Shown piece after piece: positions 48,307 to 56,941 of a stretch of DNA of 64,000 nt. This DNA comes from JAUXJB01 sp965226855 (GTDB taxonomy: Bacteria; Myxococcota_A; UBA9160; SZUA-336). The stretch lies in assembly GCA_965226855.1 (NCBI GenBank), contig CBDDEE010000032.1:496001-560000 (forward strand), in the 5' to 3' direction. The number at the start of each line of letters is the position of its first letter. Within the stretch, counting starts at the first letter, position 1. The translations under genes and the position numbers were made by a program. The notes beneath the pieces are model-generated. The model did not search any database, was not told the DNA's origin, and was given only the letters and a program-made list of their open reading frames with translations.

Positions 48307-50949
48307 CTAGCGCACGATGGCGACGGTCTCCGAGTCCGGGCGGATAATCCGCTGCGCCACCCGCGCAAGATCGTCCACGGTGACTCTGTCGATGCTGCTC
48401 GCGTAGTCCAGATGGTGCGTCGCTCCCAGGCCGTATAGCTCGTCCAGCGATAGAAGGCTGGCCTGTGCGCCGTAGCGCTGGAGCGAAACCGCGCGGCTCC
48501 CGATCAAGTAGTTCTGTGCGCGCTCGAGCTCCTCGCTGCTGATCGAGCCTTCCAGGACCTTTCGGAGCTCGCCGCGCAGCCCGTCGAGCGCCTGCTCTAG
48601 CTTGTCTGGGGCGCTCGCGATGTATGCGCCAAAGGCACCCGGGTCGACGCCCTCGATGGAGAACGCCGTGACGCTGTACGCCAGGCTTTCGCGATCGCGC
48701 AGCTCCAGGAAGAGCCGGCCTCCCTGCCCAGCCAGGATCTGTGTCAGCACATCGAGAGTCGGAACATCCGGGTCCGAGATCCGGAGGCCCGGGAAGCCGA
48801 CGATGATGTGCACCTGGCTCTTGTTCTTCTCCAGGGAGACGAGCCGTGGCGTGTTCGTCAGGACCGAGCTCTCTCGCTCGGGGAGGGCGATCGTGTCGGG
48901 TCCCGTCCAGCCGCCCAGCTGGAGCGAGATGGCCTCGACGATCTGATCCGGGTCCACGTCTCCCACGACCGAGAGCACGGCGTTCGACGGGTGCACGTAG
49001 GTCTCGTAGTAGCCGTGCAGCGCCGCGGAGTCGATCTTCTCCACCGACTCGGCGGTGCCGATGAGCGGAAACCGGTACGGGTGACCCGGAAAGATCTCGT
49101 TCTGGAAGAGCTCGAAGTCCTTTGCGAACAGGTTGTCCTCGCGTCGCTTGAGCGCGGCGAGGCGCTCGGTCCGCGCCTTCTCGACCTCGCTCTCGTCGAA
49201 CGCGGGGTGCAGGATCACGTCTGCGAACAGCTCCAGCCCCTTGTCGATGGAGTCGAGCAGGAACTCCCCGGAGACTCCGAAGCTGTTGCGCCCCGAGAAC
49301 CCCGACAGCTCACCAGCGATGTCCTCGACCTCCGCCGCGATCTGAGCGGCGCTGCGCTGCTCGGTGCCGCGGTCGAGCATGTCGGCCAGGAACGACGTGA
49401 TGCCTTGCGTCTTCTCCGTCTCGGCCAGGAGGCCGCCAAGCATCGAGAGCCGCAGGGCGACCAGAGGAACCGCCTTGTTCGGCTTCACCAGGACCCTGAG
49501 GCCGTTTGGCAGCGTATAGCGCCGGATTCCGCCCGCCAGCTCCTCGCGTTCGAGGCTCCCCACCCGTTCGTTGGAGCCAGCCGCCAGCGCGTCGAGGAGC
49601 CCGGAGGCTTCGAGATCAGGCGTCGCGCCCTCGGCCAGTGCGACGACGACACTGACGCGCGAGGGCGCCAGGTACTCCGCCGCCACCCGCTGCAGGTCCT
49701 CGCGCGTCGCCTCGCGAACGGCAGAAAGGTAGGCGTCTTCGTACTCCAGCCCTCCCGCAAGGGCTTCGTAGTACCCGAGCTTGCGGGCCTGGCCCTGCAC
49801 GGTCTCTTTCTCGTAGATCTGCGAGGACAGCAGGACTACTCGTGCGCGTTCGAGCTCGCTCTGCGTCGGCCCGAAGTCGCGCAGGCGCTGCACCTCAAAA
49901 GCGATCCCTGTGATGGCGGCCTCGATGTGCTCCGGCTCGAGCGTGGCGTCGATCATGAACAGCCCGGGGTCCAGTGGTGTGTACGAGTGGGCGCCGATCG
50001 AATGCACGAGCTGCTGGCGGTCCTTCACGTTGCGGTAAAGCCGGGAGCTTTCGCCCCCCCCAAGGACCATCGACAGAAGGTCGAGGTACGGCGTGTCCGG
50101 CTGGCGAAAGGCCGTGATCGGATAGGCGAACTCGACCATGTTGCGCTCGAAGCTGGTGCGCAGCACGAGCGCGCGTGGACTCGTCTGTTCGCTCTCTGCA
50201 GCCCGCGTGTGGCCCAGCTCCGCCGAAGCGCGGCCGTCTGCGAACGCCTCGCTGATCTGCGCCAGCACGGCCTCGGGCTCGATGTCCCCCGCCACGATGA
50301 AGGTCATGTTGTTCGGCACGTACCAGCGCTCGAAGAAGTCGAGCAGTCCTGCACGGGTGAAGCTCTTAACGCTCTCGGCCGTACCGATCACGGGGAGCTG
50401 ATACGGATGCTCGTCGTACGCTGTCTCGAACAAGGCCTTCGAGAGTACGCTGCCGGGGGAGTCCAGACTGCGGTTGATTTCCTCTAGCACGACCTCTTCT
50501 TCGCGAGCGAGCTCGGCGGGATCGAAGGTCGAGTGCTGGACCGCGTCGGACAGGACATCCACGCCCACCGCGACGTCGCGGCTCGCCATGGTGATGTGGT
50601 AGACGGTCATGTCGTGTGAGGTGAAGGCGTTAATGTTGCCGCCGGCCGCCTCCACGGTGGTCGCGATCTCGCCGACTGCACGTCTCTCCGTGCCCTTGAA
50701 CAGCATGTGCTCGAAGACGTGTGCCATGCCGGCCTCGTCGTCGCGCTCGTCTGCGCTCCCGACCCGCACCCATACATTTAAGGCCACTACGGGCGCCGAG
50801 TGGTCCTCGACCAGAATTACCTTGAGACCGTTCTCGAGCGTCGTGCGCACCAGGTTCTCCTCGCTGATCGGTGTGCTATCGCCAGGAGGAGTCTGTCCGC
50901 AGGCGCTGGTCAGTGCCAGGCTAAGCGCTACTCCCAGGTGGCGAAGCAT
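48307..50949 (-). CDS. M16-family zinc metalloprotease, lipoprotein, two-domain
   Basis: 880 residues from ATG 50949. A lipoprotein signal ends in LALTSAC (Cys17). The inverted zinc motif HVFEH is at residues 77-81, with the downstream Glu expected near ATTVEAAGG. The second M16 half (ASELRGEL-type core with FLADMLDRGTEQRSA) lacks the HxxEH, as in PqqL/pitrilysin-like proteins where it acts as the closing half. It is probably anchored in the outer membrane or periplasm and degrades peptides. Divergent from hemW with 60 nt between starts. Confidence 0.9.
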   Translation of the reverse strand: MLRHLGVALSLALTSACGQTPPGDSTPISEENLVRTTLENGLKVILVEDHSAPVVALNVWVRVGSADERDDEAGMAHVFEHMLFKGTERRAVGEIATTVEAAGGNINAFTSHDMTVYHITMASRDVAVGVDVLSDAVQHSTFDPAELAREEEVVLEEINRSLDSPGSVLSKALFETAYDEHPYQLPVIGTAESVKSFTRAGLLDFFERWYVPNNMTFIVAGDIEPEAVLAQISEAFADGRASAELGHTRAAESEQTSPRALVLRTSFERNMVEFAYPITAFRQPDTPYLDLLSMVLGGGESSRLYRNVKDRQQLVHSIGAHSYTPLDPGLFMIDATLEPEHIEAAITGIAFEVQRLRDFGPTQSELERARVVLLSSQIYEKETVQGQARKLGYYEALAGGLEYEDAYLSAVREATREDLQRVAAEYLAPSRVSVVVALAEGATPDLEASGLLDALAAGSNERVGSLEREELAGGIRRYTLPNGLRVLVKPNKAVPLVALRLSMLGGLLAETEKTQGITSFLADMLDRGTEQRSAAQIAAEVEDIAGELSGFSGRNSFGVSGEFLLDSIDKGLELFADVILHPAFDESEVEKARTERLAALKRREDNLFAKDFELFQNEIFPGHPYRFPLIGTAESVEKIDSAALHGYYETYVHPSNAVLSVVGDVDPDQIVEAISLQLGGWTGPDTIALPERESSVLTNTPRLVSLEKNKSQVHIIVGFPGLRISDPDVPTLDVLTQILAGQGGRLFLELRDRESLAYSVTAFSIEGVDPGAFGAYIASAPDKLEQALDGLRGELRKVLEGSISSEELERAQNYLIGSRAVSLQRYGAQASLLSLDELYGLGATHHLDYASSIDRVTVDDLARVAQRIIRPDSETVAIVR

Positions 50950-51009
50950 GATCTTCCTTCGGGTTCGGCGTCGGCGAATGTCGCCGAAAGTCGCCATAGG
51001 ATAGGTGGT

Positions 51010-52185
51010 GTGAGCGTAGCGACAACCAAGCTGGACCTGGGCATCTACGTGCACGTGCCGTTTTGTGAACGTGTCTGCCCGTACTGCGACTTCGCCGTGC
51101 TCGGAGTCGGGCGACTCGAACCGGAACGAGAACGGCGCTACGTGGACCTGCTCCTGCGCGAGCTAGATTGGCTGTGGGAGAGGGAAGCCGCCCAGCTCGA
51201 GGGGCGCACCCTCGCCACGATCTATCTCGGAGGCGGGACGCCCGCCCTGCTGCAGCCCGGCTCCGTGGAGCGCCTGCTGCGTGCCCTGGAGGCGCGGTTT
51301 GGCGGGACGGCGGCGGAGGTCACCCTCGAGCTCAACCCCGGCAATCTGGAGAGCGCGCGCCTCGGCGCGTTCCGGGCGGCGGGCGTGACCCGAGTGTCGG
51401 TGGGTCTCCAGTCTCTCCACGATTCGACCCTCAAGCGTCTGGGTCGGGCGCAGCGAGCGGCGGAAGCCCTGCACGGCCTCGAGAGCTGCCTGGCTGCCGG
51501 CTTCGATTCGCTCTCGGTGGACCTCATCTTCGGCGCTCCGGGGCAGCGGGAAGCAGAGCTCTTCCGTGACCTGGAGCGCGTGATCGGACTCGGAGTGCCC
51601 CACGTCTCGGCCTACGCGCTAACCATCGAGCCGGGCACGCCCTTCGCGAAGGCCCTGCAGCGCGGAGAGCTTCTGCTCCCGGACGAGGACGCCGAGCTGC
51701 GCATGAGCCTGGGAGTGCGCGCGCGACTCGCCGAGGCGGGATTCGAGCAGTACGAGATCTCGAGCTTCTGCCGCCCAGGTCATCGCTCGCGCCACAACCA
51801 GCGCTACTGGGCATGCCGCGACGTTCTCGCCCTGGGCGTGTCCGCGGCCAGCTTGCTGGGTGGCCGGCGCTTCCAGAACACCCGGGACCTGGCGGCCTGG
51901 GAGGCTGCCGTGACCGAGGGCCGCTCGGCGGCCTCGGAGTCCTGGGTCGTCTCGCCCGAGGAGGCGCGGAGCGACTTCGTTGGTCTAGGCTTCCGCTGCC
52001 TGGATGGGATTCGCCCGGAGGAGTTTCGCCAGCGCTTCGGCGCTTCCCTCGAGGCCTGCTTTGGCGCGGAGCTGCGCGAGCTGCGGGAGCTCCAGCTGGT
52101 CAGGGAGGAGGAGGGCGCCCTGGTTCTCTCGGAGCGTGGGATCCGCTTTGCGGACGAGGTCTTTCAGCGCTTCGTCGGGCGTTGA
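51010..52185 (+). CDS. hemW: HemW-like radical SAM heme chaperone
   Basis: 391 residues from GTG 51010. The radical SAM motif CERVCPYCDF (CxxxCxxC) lies near residues 18-27 after YVHVPFC. IYLGGGTPALL and RVSVGLQSLHDSTLKRLGR are HemN/HemW-typical. The C-terminal HemW domain contains RHNQRYWACRDVLALGVSA. It lacks the extra N-terminal part of true coproporphyrinogen III dehydrogenase, so a heme chaperone role is more likely. It sits ahead of hrcA-grpE-dnaK-dnaJ, a conserved order in many bacteria. Confidence 0.9.
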   Translation: MSVATTKLDLGIYVHVPFCERVCPYCDFAVLGVGRLEPERERRYVDLLLRELDWLWEREAAQLEGRTLATIYLGGGTPALLQPGSVERLLRALEARFGGTAAEVTLELNPGNLESARLGAFRAAGVTRVSVGLQSLHDSTLKRLGRAQRAAEALHGLESCLAAGFDSLSVDLIFGAPGQREAELFRDLERVIGLGVPHVSAYALTIEPGTPFAKALQRGELLLPDEDAELRMSLGVRARLAEAGFEQYEISSFCRPGHRSRHNQRYWACRDVLALGVSAASLLGGRRFQNTRDLAAWEAAVTEGRSAASESWVVSPEEARSDFVGLGFRCLDGIRPEEFRQRFGASLEACFGAELRELRELQLVREEEGALVLSERGIRFADEVFQRFVGR

Positions 52186-52190
52186 AGCGC

Positions 52191-52219
52191 GCTGGCTGCA
52201 CAGCTACGCTTCAGCCAGC
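52191..52219 (+). promoter_or_regulatory. 8-bp inverted repeat in the hemW-hrcA gap
   Basis: GCTGGCTG (52191-52198) and CAGCCAGC (52212-52219) form a perfect stem with a 13-nt loop in the 51-nt gap before hrcA. No CIRCE element (TTAGCACTC-N9-GAGTGCTAA) is seen here or before grpE or dnaK. This hairpin could be a terminator for hemW, a leader structure, or a diverged HrcA operator. Confidence 0.35.
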
Positions 52220-52236
52220 CGACGGAGGAGACGCCA

Positions 52237-53271
52237 GTGGGCGAACGAGTCCGAGCGCTGCGAGATCTGCCTGTCCGAACACGCGAGGTTCTCCTGTGCG
52301 TGATCGGGGAGTACATCGCCACGGGGCAGGCGGTCGGGTCCAAGTCGGCGCTTCTCCAGTCCGATCTCGACGTCTCCCCGGCGACTATCCGCGCCACGAT
52401 GAACGAGCTGATGGAGGCGGGCCTAATGGCGCAGCTGCATCCCTCGGCCGGGCGCACGCCAACGGACGCTGCCTTCCGCCTCTGGGTCGACTTCCTGCTC
52501 GGGGAGTCCGAGGGGCTGCACTCCGGGAGCCGAGTCGAGGTGACGCTGGGGGAGCCGGAAGGGGCTGTCGACGACTACCTGCGGCGCGCTGCAGATCTGC
52601 TGTCCCAGGCCACGGGACAGCTCGGCTTCTTCGTCGGGCTCGAGCTCGAGCAGCAACGGCTCCAGCGCGTTCACTTCGTTCGCGTATCGAGCGACAGGGT
52701 GATGGCGCTGCTGGTCTCCGACGGCGGTCTGGTCCGCAGTCGTCTGATCGAAGAGGCGGAGTCCGATCAGCGCGCCCTGGACAAGATCTCCACACGCGTA
52801 TCCGAGCTCGTCGGCGGCCGTTCGCTAGAACAGGCACGCCAGAAGCTGCACGAAGAGATCCGCCGCGAGCGCCGGCGGAGTGATGTTCTGTGGCGAGCAC
52901 TAGTGGTCCTGTCTGCAGAAGGCCTCGGTGCCAGCGATGCAGAGGAGTTCTATGTGGCAGACAGGAGCGCGCTTCTGCGCCGGGCCGACTTCGGCGACGA
53001 CGAGCTGCGCCGCCTGCTCTCCGCTCTGGAAGAGAAGGAGCGCATGCTGCGCCTGCTCAACAAGATCGTGCGGGGCGAAGGCCTGCAGGTCGTGATCGGA
53101 AGAGAGCTCGAAGACCCGAACGTGCAACACTGTGCAGTGGTGACCGCCCGGCTGGGTGGTTCGACGCCTTTTGGCGGCCTTGGTGTGATCGGCCCCGTTC
53201 GCATGCGCTACGATCGCGTGATCCCGTTGGTTCGTCGCGTGTCCGAGACGGTTGGCGAGGCACTCGTTTGA
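52237..53271 (+). CDS. hrcA: Heat-inducible transcription repressor HrcA
   Basis: 344 residues from GTG 52237 (GGAGGAGA upstream). Winged-helix N-terminus: LCVIGEYIATGQAVGSKSAL, DVSPATIRATMNELMEAGLM and LHPSAGRTPTDAAFRLWVD, all HrcA hallmarks. The GAF-like and inserted domains follow, ending FGGLGVIGPVRMRYDRVIPL. HrcA represses class I heat-shock operons through CIRCE, with GroEL as corepressor. It is first of hrcA-grpE-dnaK-dnaJ. No CIRCE is visible locally, so its targets (for example groESL) may be elsewhere. Confidence 0.94.
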   Translation: MGERVRALRDLPVRTREVLLCVIGEYIATGQAVGSKSALLQSDLDVSPATIRATMNELMEAGLMAQLHPSAGRTPTDAAFRLWVDFLLGESEGLHSGSRVEVTLGEPEGAVDDYLRRAADLLSQATGQLGFFVGLELEQQRLQRVHFVRVSSDRVMALLVSDGGLVRSRLIEEAESDQRALDKISTRVSELVGGRSLEQARQKLHEEIRRERRRSDVLWRALVVLSAEGLGASDAEEFYVADRSALLRRADFGDDELRRLLSALEEKERMLRLLNKIVRGEGLQVVIGRELEDPNVQHCAVVTARLGGSTPFGGLGVIGPVRMRYDRVIPLVRRVSETVGEALV

Positions 53272-53294
53272 GTTCTGGCCTCTGAGGTAGCAAA

Positions 53295-53912
53295 GTGTCG
53301 GACTCCAAGGGGCCCAAGGTCAGTCTGCCGGATGAGCTGCGCGTCGAGCTCGAAGAGGCCCCCGACCTCGAGGTCGCGAAAGAGACGGCCGCGCCAGCCG
53401 CACCCGAGTCGGATGCTGAAGAAGAGGGGCCCGGCGAGGCTTCCGAGCGCGAAGCTCCCGATGAGCTTGAGGAGCTCAACGAGAAGTATCTTCGACTCGC
53501 AGCCGAGTTCGAGAACTTCAAGCGGCGCGCCCTGAAAGAGCGCCAGGACCTGCACAACTACGCGCACGAGAATCTGATCAAGCAGCTGTTGCCCGTGGTC
53601 GATAATCTGGAGCGAGCGGTCGGCCACGCTCGACAAGAGGAGGGCGGCGACGCGAAGAGCCTTTTGGAAGGTATCGAGCTCACCTACCGATCCCTGTTGC
53701 AGGCGCTGGAGAAGCTGGGCGTGCAAGGGATCGAGCCCGAGGGTGAGCGGTTCGATCCCAAGATCCACGAAGCGATCCGGCAAATGTCCAGCACGGAGCA
53801 CGAGCCAGGGGTCATCGCCGAGGTCTTCCAGAAGGGGTATCTGCTCAAAGACCGCTTGATCCGCGCCGCACTCGTCGCGGTCTCGAGCGGGCCTGAGGAG
53901 ACTTCCGAGTAG
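53295..53912 (+). CDS. grpE: Nucleotide exchange factor GrpE
   Basis: 205 residues. An acidic N-terminal tail (residues 10-55), a long coiled-coil helix (LEELNEKYLRLAAEFENFKR), then ENLIKQLLPVVDNLERAVGH and the beta domain with GIEPEGERFDPKIHEAIRQM. GrpE drives ADP release from DnaK. Placed 23 nt after hrcA and 45 nt before dnaK. Confidence 0.94.
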   Translation: MSDSKGPKVSLPDELRVELEEAPDLEVAKETAAPAAPESDAEEEGPGEASEREAPDELEELNEKYLRLAAEFENFKRRALKERQDLHNYAHENLIKQLLPVVDNLERAVGHARQEEGGDAKSLLEGIELTYRSLLQALEKLGVQGIEPEGERFDPKIHEAIRQMSSTEHEPGVIAEVFQKGYLLKDRLIRAALVAVSSGPEETSE

Positions 53913-53957
53913 CCCTCACCTCCGACGCAAAGCCGACCGCGAGTCTGCAGGGAGCCG

Positions 53958-55802
53958 ATGGGCAAGGTCGTCGGAATCGATCTGGGAACCACGAACAGCT
54001 GCGTCGCGACGCTCGAGCGCGGTGAGCCTGTAGTGATTGCCAACAGCGAGGGAAGTCGTACGACGCCCTCGATCGTCGCCTTCAACGACGCGAAGGAGAC
54101 GCTAGTCGGACAGATCGCGAAGCGACAGGCAGTGACGAACCCGAAGAACACTGTCTTTGCCGTCAAGCGCTTGATCGGCCGCCGCTTCGACGGGGAAGGC
54201 GTCGATACCTTTCAGGACATGGCGCCCTTCGAGATTTGCGAGTCCGAGAATGGCGACGCATGGGTGCACGTTCAGGGGAAGCAGCGCAGCCCGGAAGAGA
54301 TCTCGTCGCTCGTGCTGGCGCGCATGCGCGAGACCGCGGGAGACTATCTGGGCGAGGAGGTCACGGAGGCCGTCATCACAGTGCCCGCCTACTTCAACGA
54401 CGCACAGCGCCAGGCGACCAAGGACGCCGGCCGGATCGCCGGCTTGAACGTCCTTCGCATCATCAACGAGCCGACGGCGGCAGCTCTCGCCTACGGCATC
54501 GGCCAGGCTACGAACCAGACGATCGCGGTCTTCGATCTCGGCGGTGGGACCTTTGACATCTCGATCATGCGCATCGGCGAGGGCGTGTTCGAGGTGCTGT
54601 CCACGCACGGCGACACCATGCTGGGAGGTGAGGACTTCGACGAGGTGCTCTTGAGCCACCTTGCCAAGCAGTTCCAGGAGCAGACCGGAATCGACCTTCG
54701 CGAGGATCCGATGGCCCTGCAGCGTCTCAAGGAGGCTGCCGAACGCGCCAAGCAGGAGCTGTCCTCGTCGTCGGAGACCGACCTCAACCTGCCGTTCATT
54801 GCCGCGGATGACTCGGGCCCGAAGCATCTCACCGTGACGATCTCCCGCGAGGAGCTGGAGCAGCTCATAGAGCCGCTGATCGACCGCCTGGTGGGTCCTT
54901 GCGAGCAGGCGTTCTCTGACGCGTCTCTAGAGCCGGCCGACGTCGACCGCGTCATCCTCGTCGGCGGGATGACGCGTATGCCGATCGTCCAGGCAAAAGT
55001 CGAGGAGATCTTTGGCCGCGAACCGCATCGCGGCGTCAACCCGGACGAGATCGTAGCGATTGGCGCCGCAGTCCAGGCTGGCGTCATCCACGGCGATGCC
55101 GAGAATGTGCTGCTCCTGGACGTGACGCCTCTGTCGCTGGGTGTCGAGACCCAGGGCGGCGTGATGACGCGCATCATCGGCCGCAACACGACGATTCCGA
55201 CCCGCAAGAACGAGGTGTTCTCCACCACCGAAGACAATCAGAATCTGGTCCGCGTGCATGTCCTGCAGGGCGAGCGAGAGATGGCCGAGCACAACCAGAC
55301 ACTGGCCTGCTTCGAGCTCGTCGGGATCCCGCCCGCGCCGCGCGGCGTGCCGCAGATCGACGTGGGCTTCGACATCAACGCCGATGGCATCCTGAACGTG
55401 TCGGCGAAGGACCTTGGCACCGGACAGGAGCAACAGGTACGCGTGACCGCCTCGGGCGGGCTCAGCCAGGAGCAGGTGGACGAGCTCGTCGCCGACGCCG
55501 AATCGCACGCCGACGAAGACGCCGAGCGGCGCGGCGAGGTCGAGCTGCGCAACACCGGCGAAGGGCTCGTCTACTCGGTCCAGCAGACGCTCGAGGGCTA
55601 CGGGAGCCAGCTTGCGGACACCGAGCGCCAGGAGGTCGAGGAGAGTCTCGAACGCGCCCAGGCCGCGCTCGAGGGCAAGGAGATCGAGGAGCTTCGGGAC
55701 GCCGTCGAAGACCTGCAACAGCTCGCTTACAAGATGACCGAGGTGATCTACGAGCGCGCCGGCATGGGAGACGACGACGCGGACGAGGAGCTCGTGGAGT
55801 AG
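53958..55802 (+). CDS. dnaK: Chaperone DnaK (Hsp70)
   Basis: 614 residues. ATPase domain: VVGIDLGTTNSCVATLE at the N-terminus, ITVPAYFNDAQRQATKDAGR, FDLGGGTFDISIM, and ILVGGMTRMPIVQAKVEEIF. The linker region DVTPLSLGVETQGG is followed by the substrate-binding domain (NQTLACFELVGIPPAPRGVP) and a helical lid ending in an acidic tail. It works with the adjacent GrpE and DnaJ. Some positions are unusual for DnaK (shorter tail), but all core motifs are present. Confidence 0.96.
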   Translation: MGKVVGIDLGTTNSCVATLERGEPVVIANSEGSRTTPSIVAFNDAKETLVGQIAKRQAVTNPKNTVFAVKRLIGRRFDGEGVDTFQDMAPFEICESENGDAWVHVQGKQRSPEEISSLVLARMRETAGDYLGEEVTEAVITVPAYFNDAQRQATKDAGRIAGLNVLRIINEPTAAALAYGIGQATNQTIAVFDLGGGTFDISIMRIGEGVFEVLSTHGDTMLGGEDFDEVLLSHLAKQFQEQTGIDLREDPMALQRLKEAAERAKQELSSSSETDLNLPFIAADDSGPKHLTVTISREELEQLIEPLIDRLVGPCEQAFSDASLEPADVDRVILVGGMTRMPIVQAKVEEIFGREPHRGVNPDEIVAIGAAVQAGVIHGDAENVLLLDVTPLSLGVETQGGVMTRIIGRNTTIPTRKNEVFSTTEDNQNLVRVHVLQGEREMAEHNQTLACFELVGIPPAPRGVPQIDVGFDINADGILNVSAKDLGTGQEQQVRVTASGGLSQEQVDELVADAESHADEDAERRGEVELRNTGEGLVYSVQQTLEGYGSQLADTERQEVEESLERAQAALEGKEIEELRDAVEDLQQLAYKMTEVIYERAGMGDDDADEELVE

Positions 55803-55840
55803 GGCCTCCGGGCGCCGGGGTTTGCTAGCCTACGCGCACA

Positions 55841-56941
55841 GTGAAGCGGGACTACTACGAGGTTCTCGGCGTCGATCGCTCCGCCGACGCCGACGTACTC
55901 AAGCGCGCCTATCGCAAGCTGGCGCACCGGTACCATCCCGACAAGAATCCAGACGACCCCCAGGCGGAAGAGCACTTCAAGGAAGCGTCAGAGGCGTACG
56001 CGGTACTGTCTGAACCCGAGAAACGCGCGTCCTACGATCGCTTTGGTCACAGCGCCATCGGAGGCGCAGGGGTGGACCCGTTCGACGGCTTCGATCCCCT
56101 CTCGAGCTTCGGCGACCTGTTCAACGAGTTCTTCGGCGGTGACATCTTTGGACGCGGCACAGGCGGGCGGCGGGGCGGGCGCCGCGGGGCCGACCTGCGC
56201 TATGACTTCGAGGTTGACTTCTCGGTGGCGGCGGTCGGTGGCACCGAGTCGATCCGGGTGCCCAGGCACCAGACCTGCGAGACGTGCGAGGGCCAGGGGG
56301 GGGAGCGCGAGACCTGCCCGCGCTGTGGCGGCCACGGTCAGGTCGCCATGCAGCAGGGCTTCTTTCGGATCAGCCGCACCTGCGATCGCTGTGGTGGCCA
56401 GGGCCAAAGCTTGAAGCGTGCGTGCGCCGACTGCCGGGGCCAGGGACGTGTCGAGAAGGTGCAGAGCTTGAGCGTCCGCATCCCGCCTGGTGTCGACACC
56501 GGAGTCCGGCTGCGCCTCTCCGGGGAGGGAGAGGCAGGCTATGCAGGCGGGCCACCGGGCGACCTGTTCGTGGTGGTCCACGTGAAGGATCACCCGCTGT
56601 TCAAGCGCGACGGGGTGGACCTCTACTGTGAGCTTCCCCTGTCGATCTCGCAGGCGAGTCTTGGCTGCGACATCGAGGTCCCGACCCTGGAGGGCGTGGA
56701 GTCCCTCAAGATCGCTCCCGGCTCGCAGTCGGGTCAGGCCCTGCGGCTGCGCGGCAAGGGTCTTCCACGCCTTGGCGGTGGACCGCGCGGAGATCTGCTG
56801 GTGGAGCTGTTCATCGAGGTTCCGACCAAGCTGACCGAGCGCCAGCGTGAGCTCCTCGAGGAGTTTGCACGCGAGGCTGGCGACAACGTCAGCCCGCGGC
56901 GTCGCGGCTTTCTCGACACGCTGCGCGATCTGTTCGACTGA
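55841..56941 (+). CDS. dnaJ: Chaperone DnaJ (Hsp40)
   Basis: 366 residues from GTG 55841. J-domain with HPD in KLAHRYHPDKNPDDPQAEEH (residues 27-46), a G/F region (FGHSAIGGAGVDPFDGFDPL), and four zinc knuckles CETCEGQG, CPRCGGHG, CDRCGGQG and CADCRGQG. The C-terminal domains end LEEFAREAGDNVSPRRRGFL. A type I DnaJ that stimulates DnaK. Its TGA overlaps the ATG of the following lipoprotein gene. Confidence 0.95.
   Translation: MKRDYYEVLGVDRSADADVLKRAYRKLAHRYHPDKNPDDPQAEEHFKEASEAYAVLSEPEKRASYDRFGHSAIGGAGVDPFDGFDPLSSFGDLFNEFFGGDIFGRGTGGRRGGRRGADLRYDFEVDFSVAAVGGTESIRVPRHQTCETCEGQGGERETCPRCGGHGQVAMQQGFFRISRTCDRCGGQGQSLKRACADCRGQGRVEKVQSLSVRIPPGVDTGVRLRLSGEGEAGYAGGPPGDLFVVVHVKDHPLFKRDGVDLYCELPLSISQASLGCDIEVPTLEGVESLKIAPGSQSGQALRLRGKGLPRLGGGPRGDLLVELFIEVPTKLTERQRELLEEFAREAGDNVSPRRRGFLDTLRDLFD

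Noticed and set aside
48808..50487. 559-codon plus-strand frame over the M16 protease gene
   Set aside because: Shadow of the protease gene, whose zinc motif, signal peptide and length are all normal.
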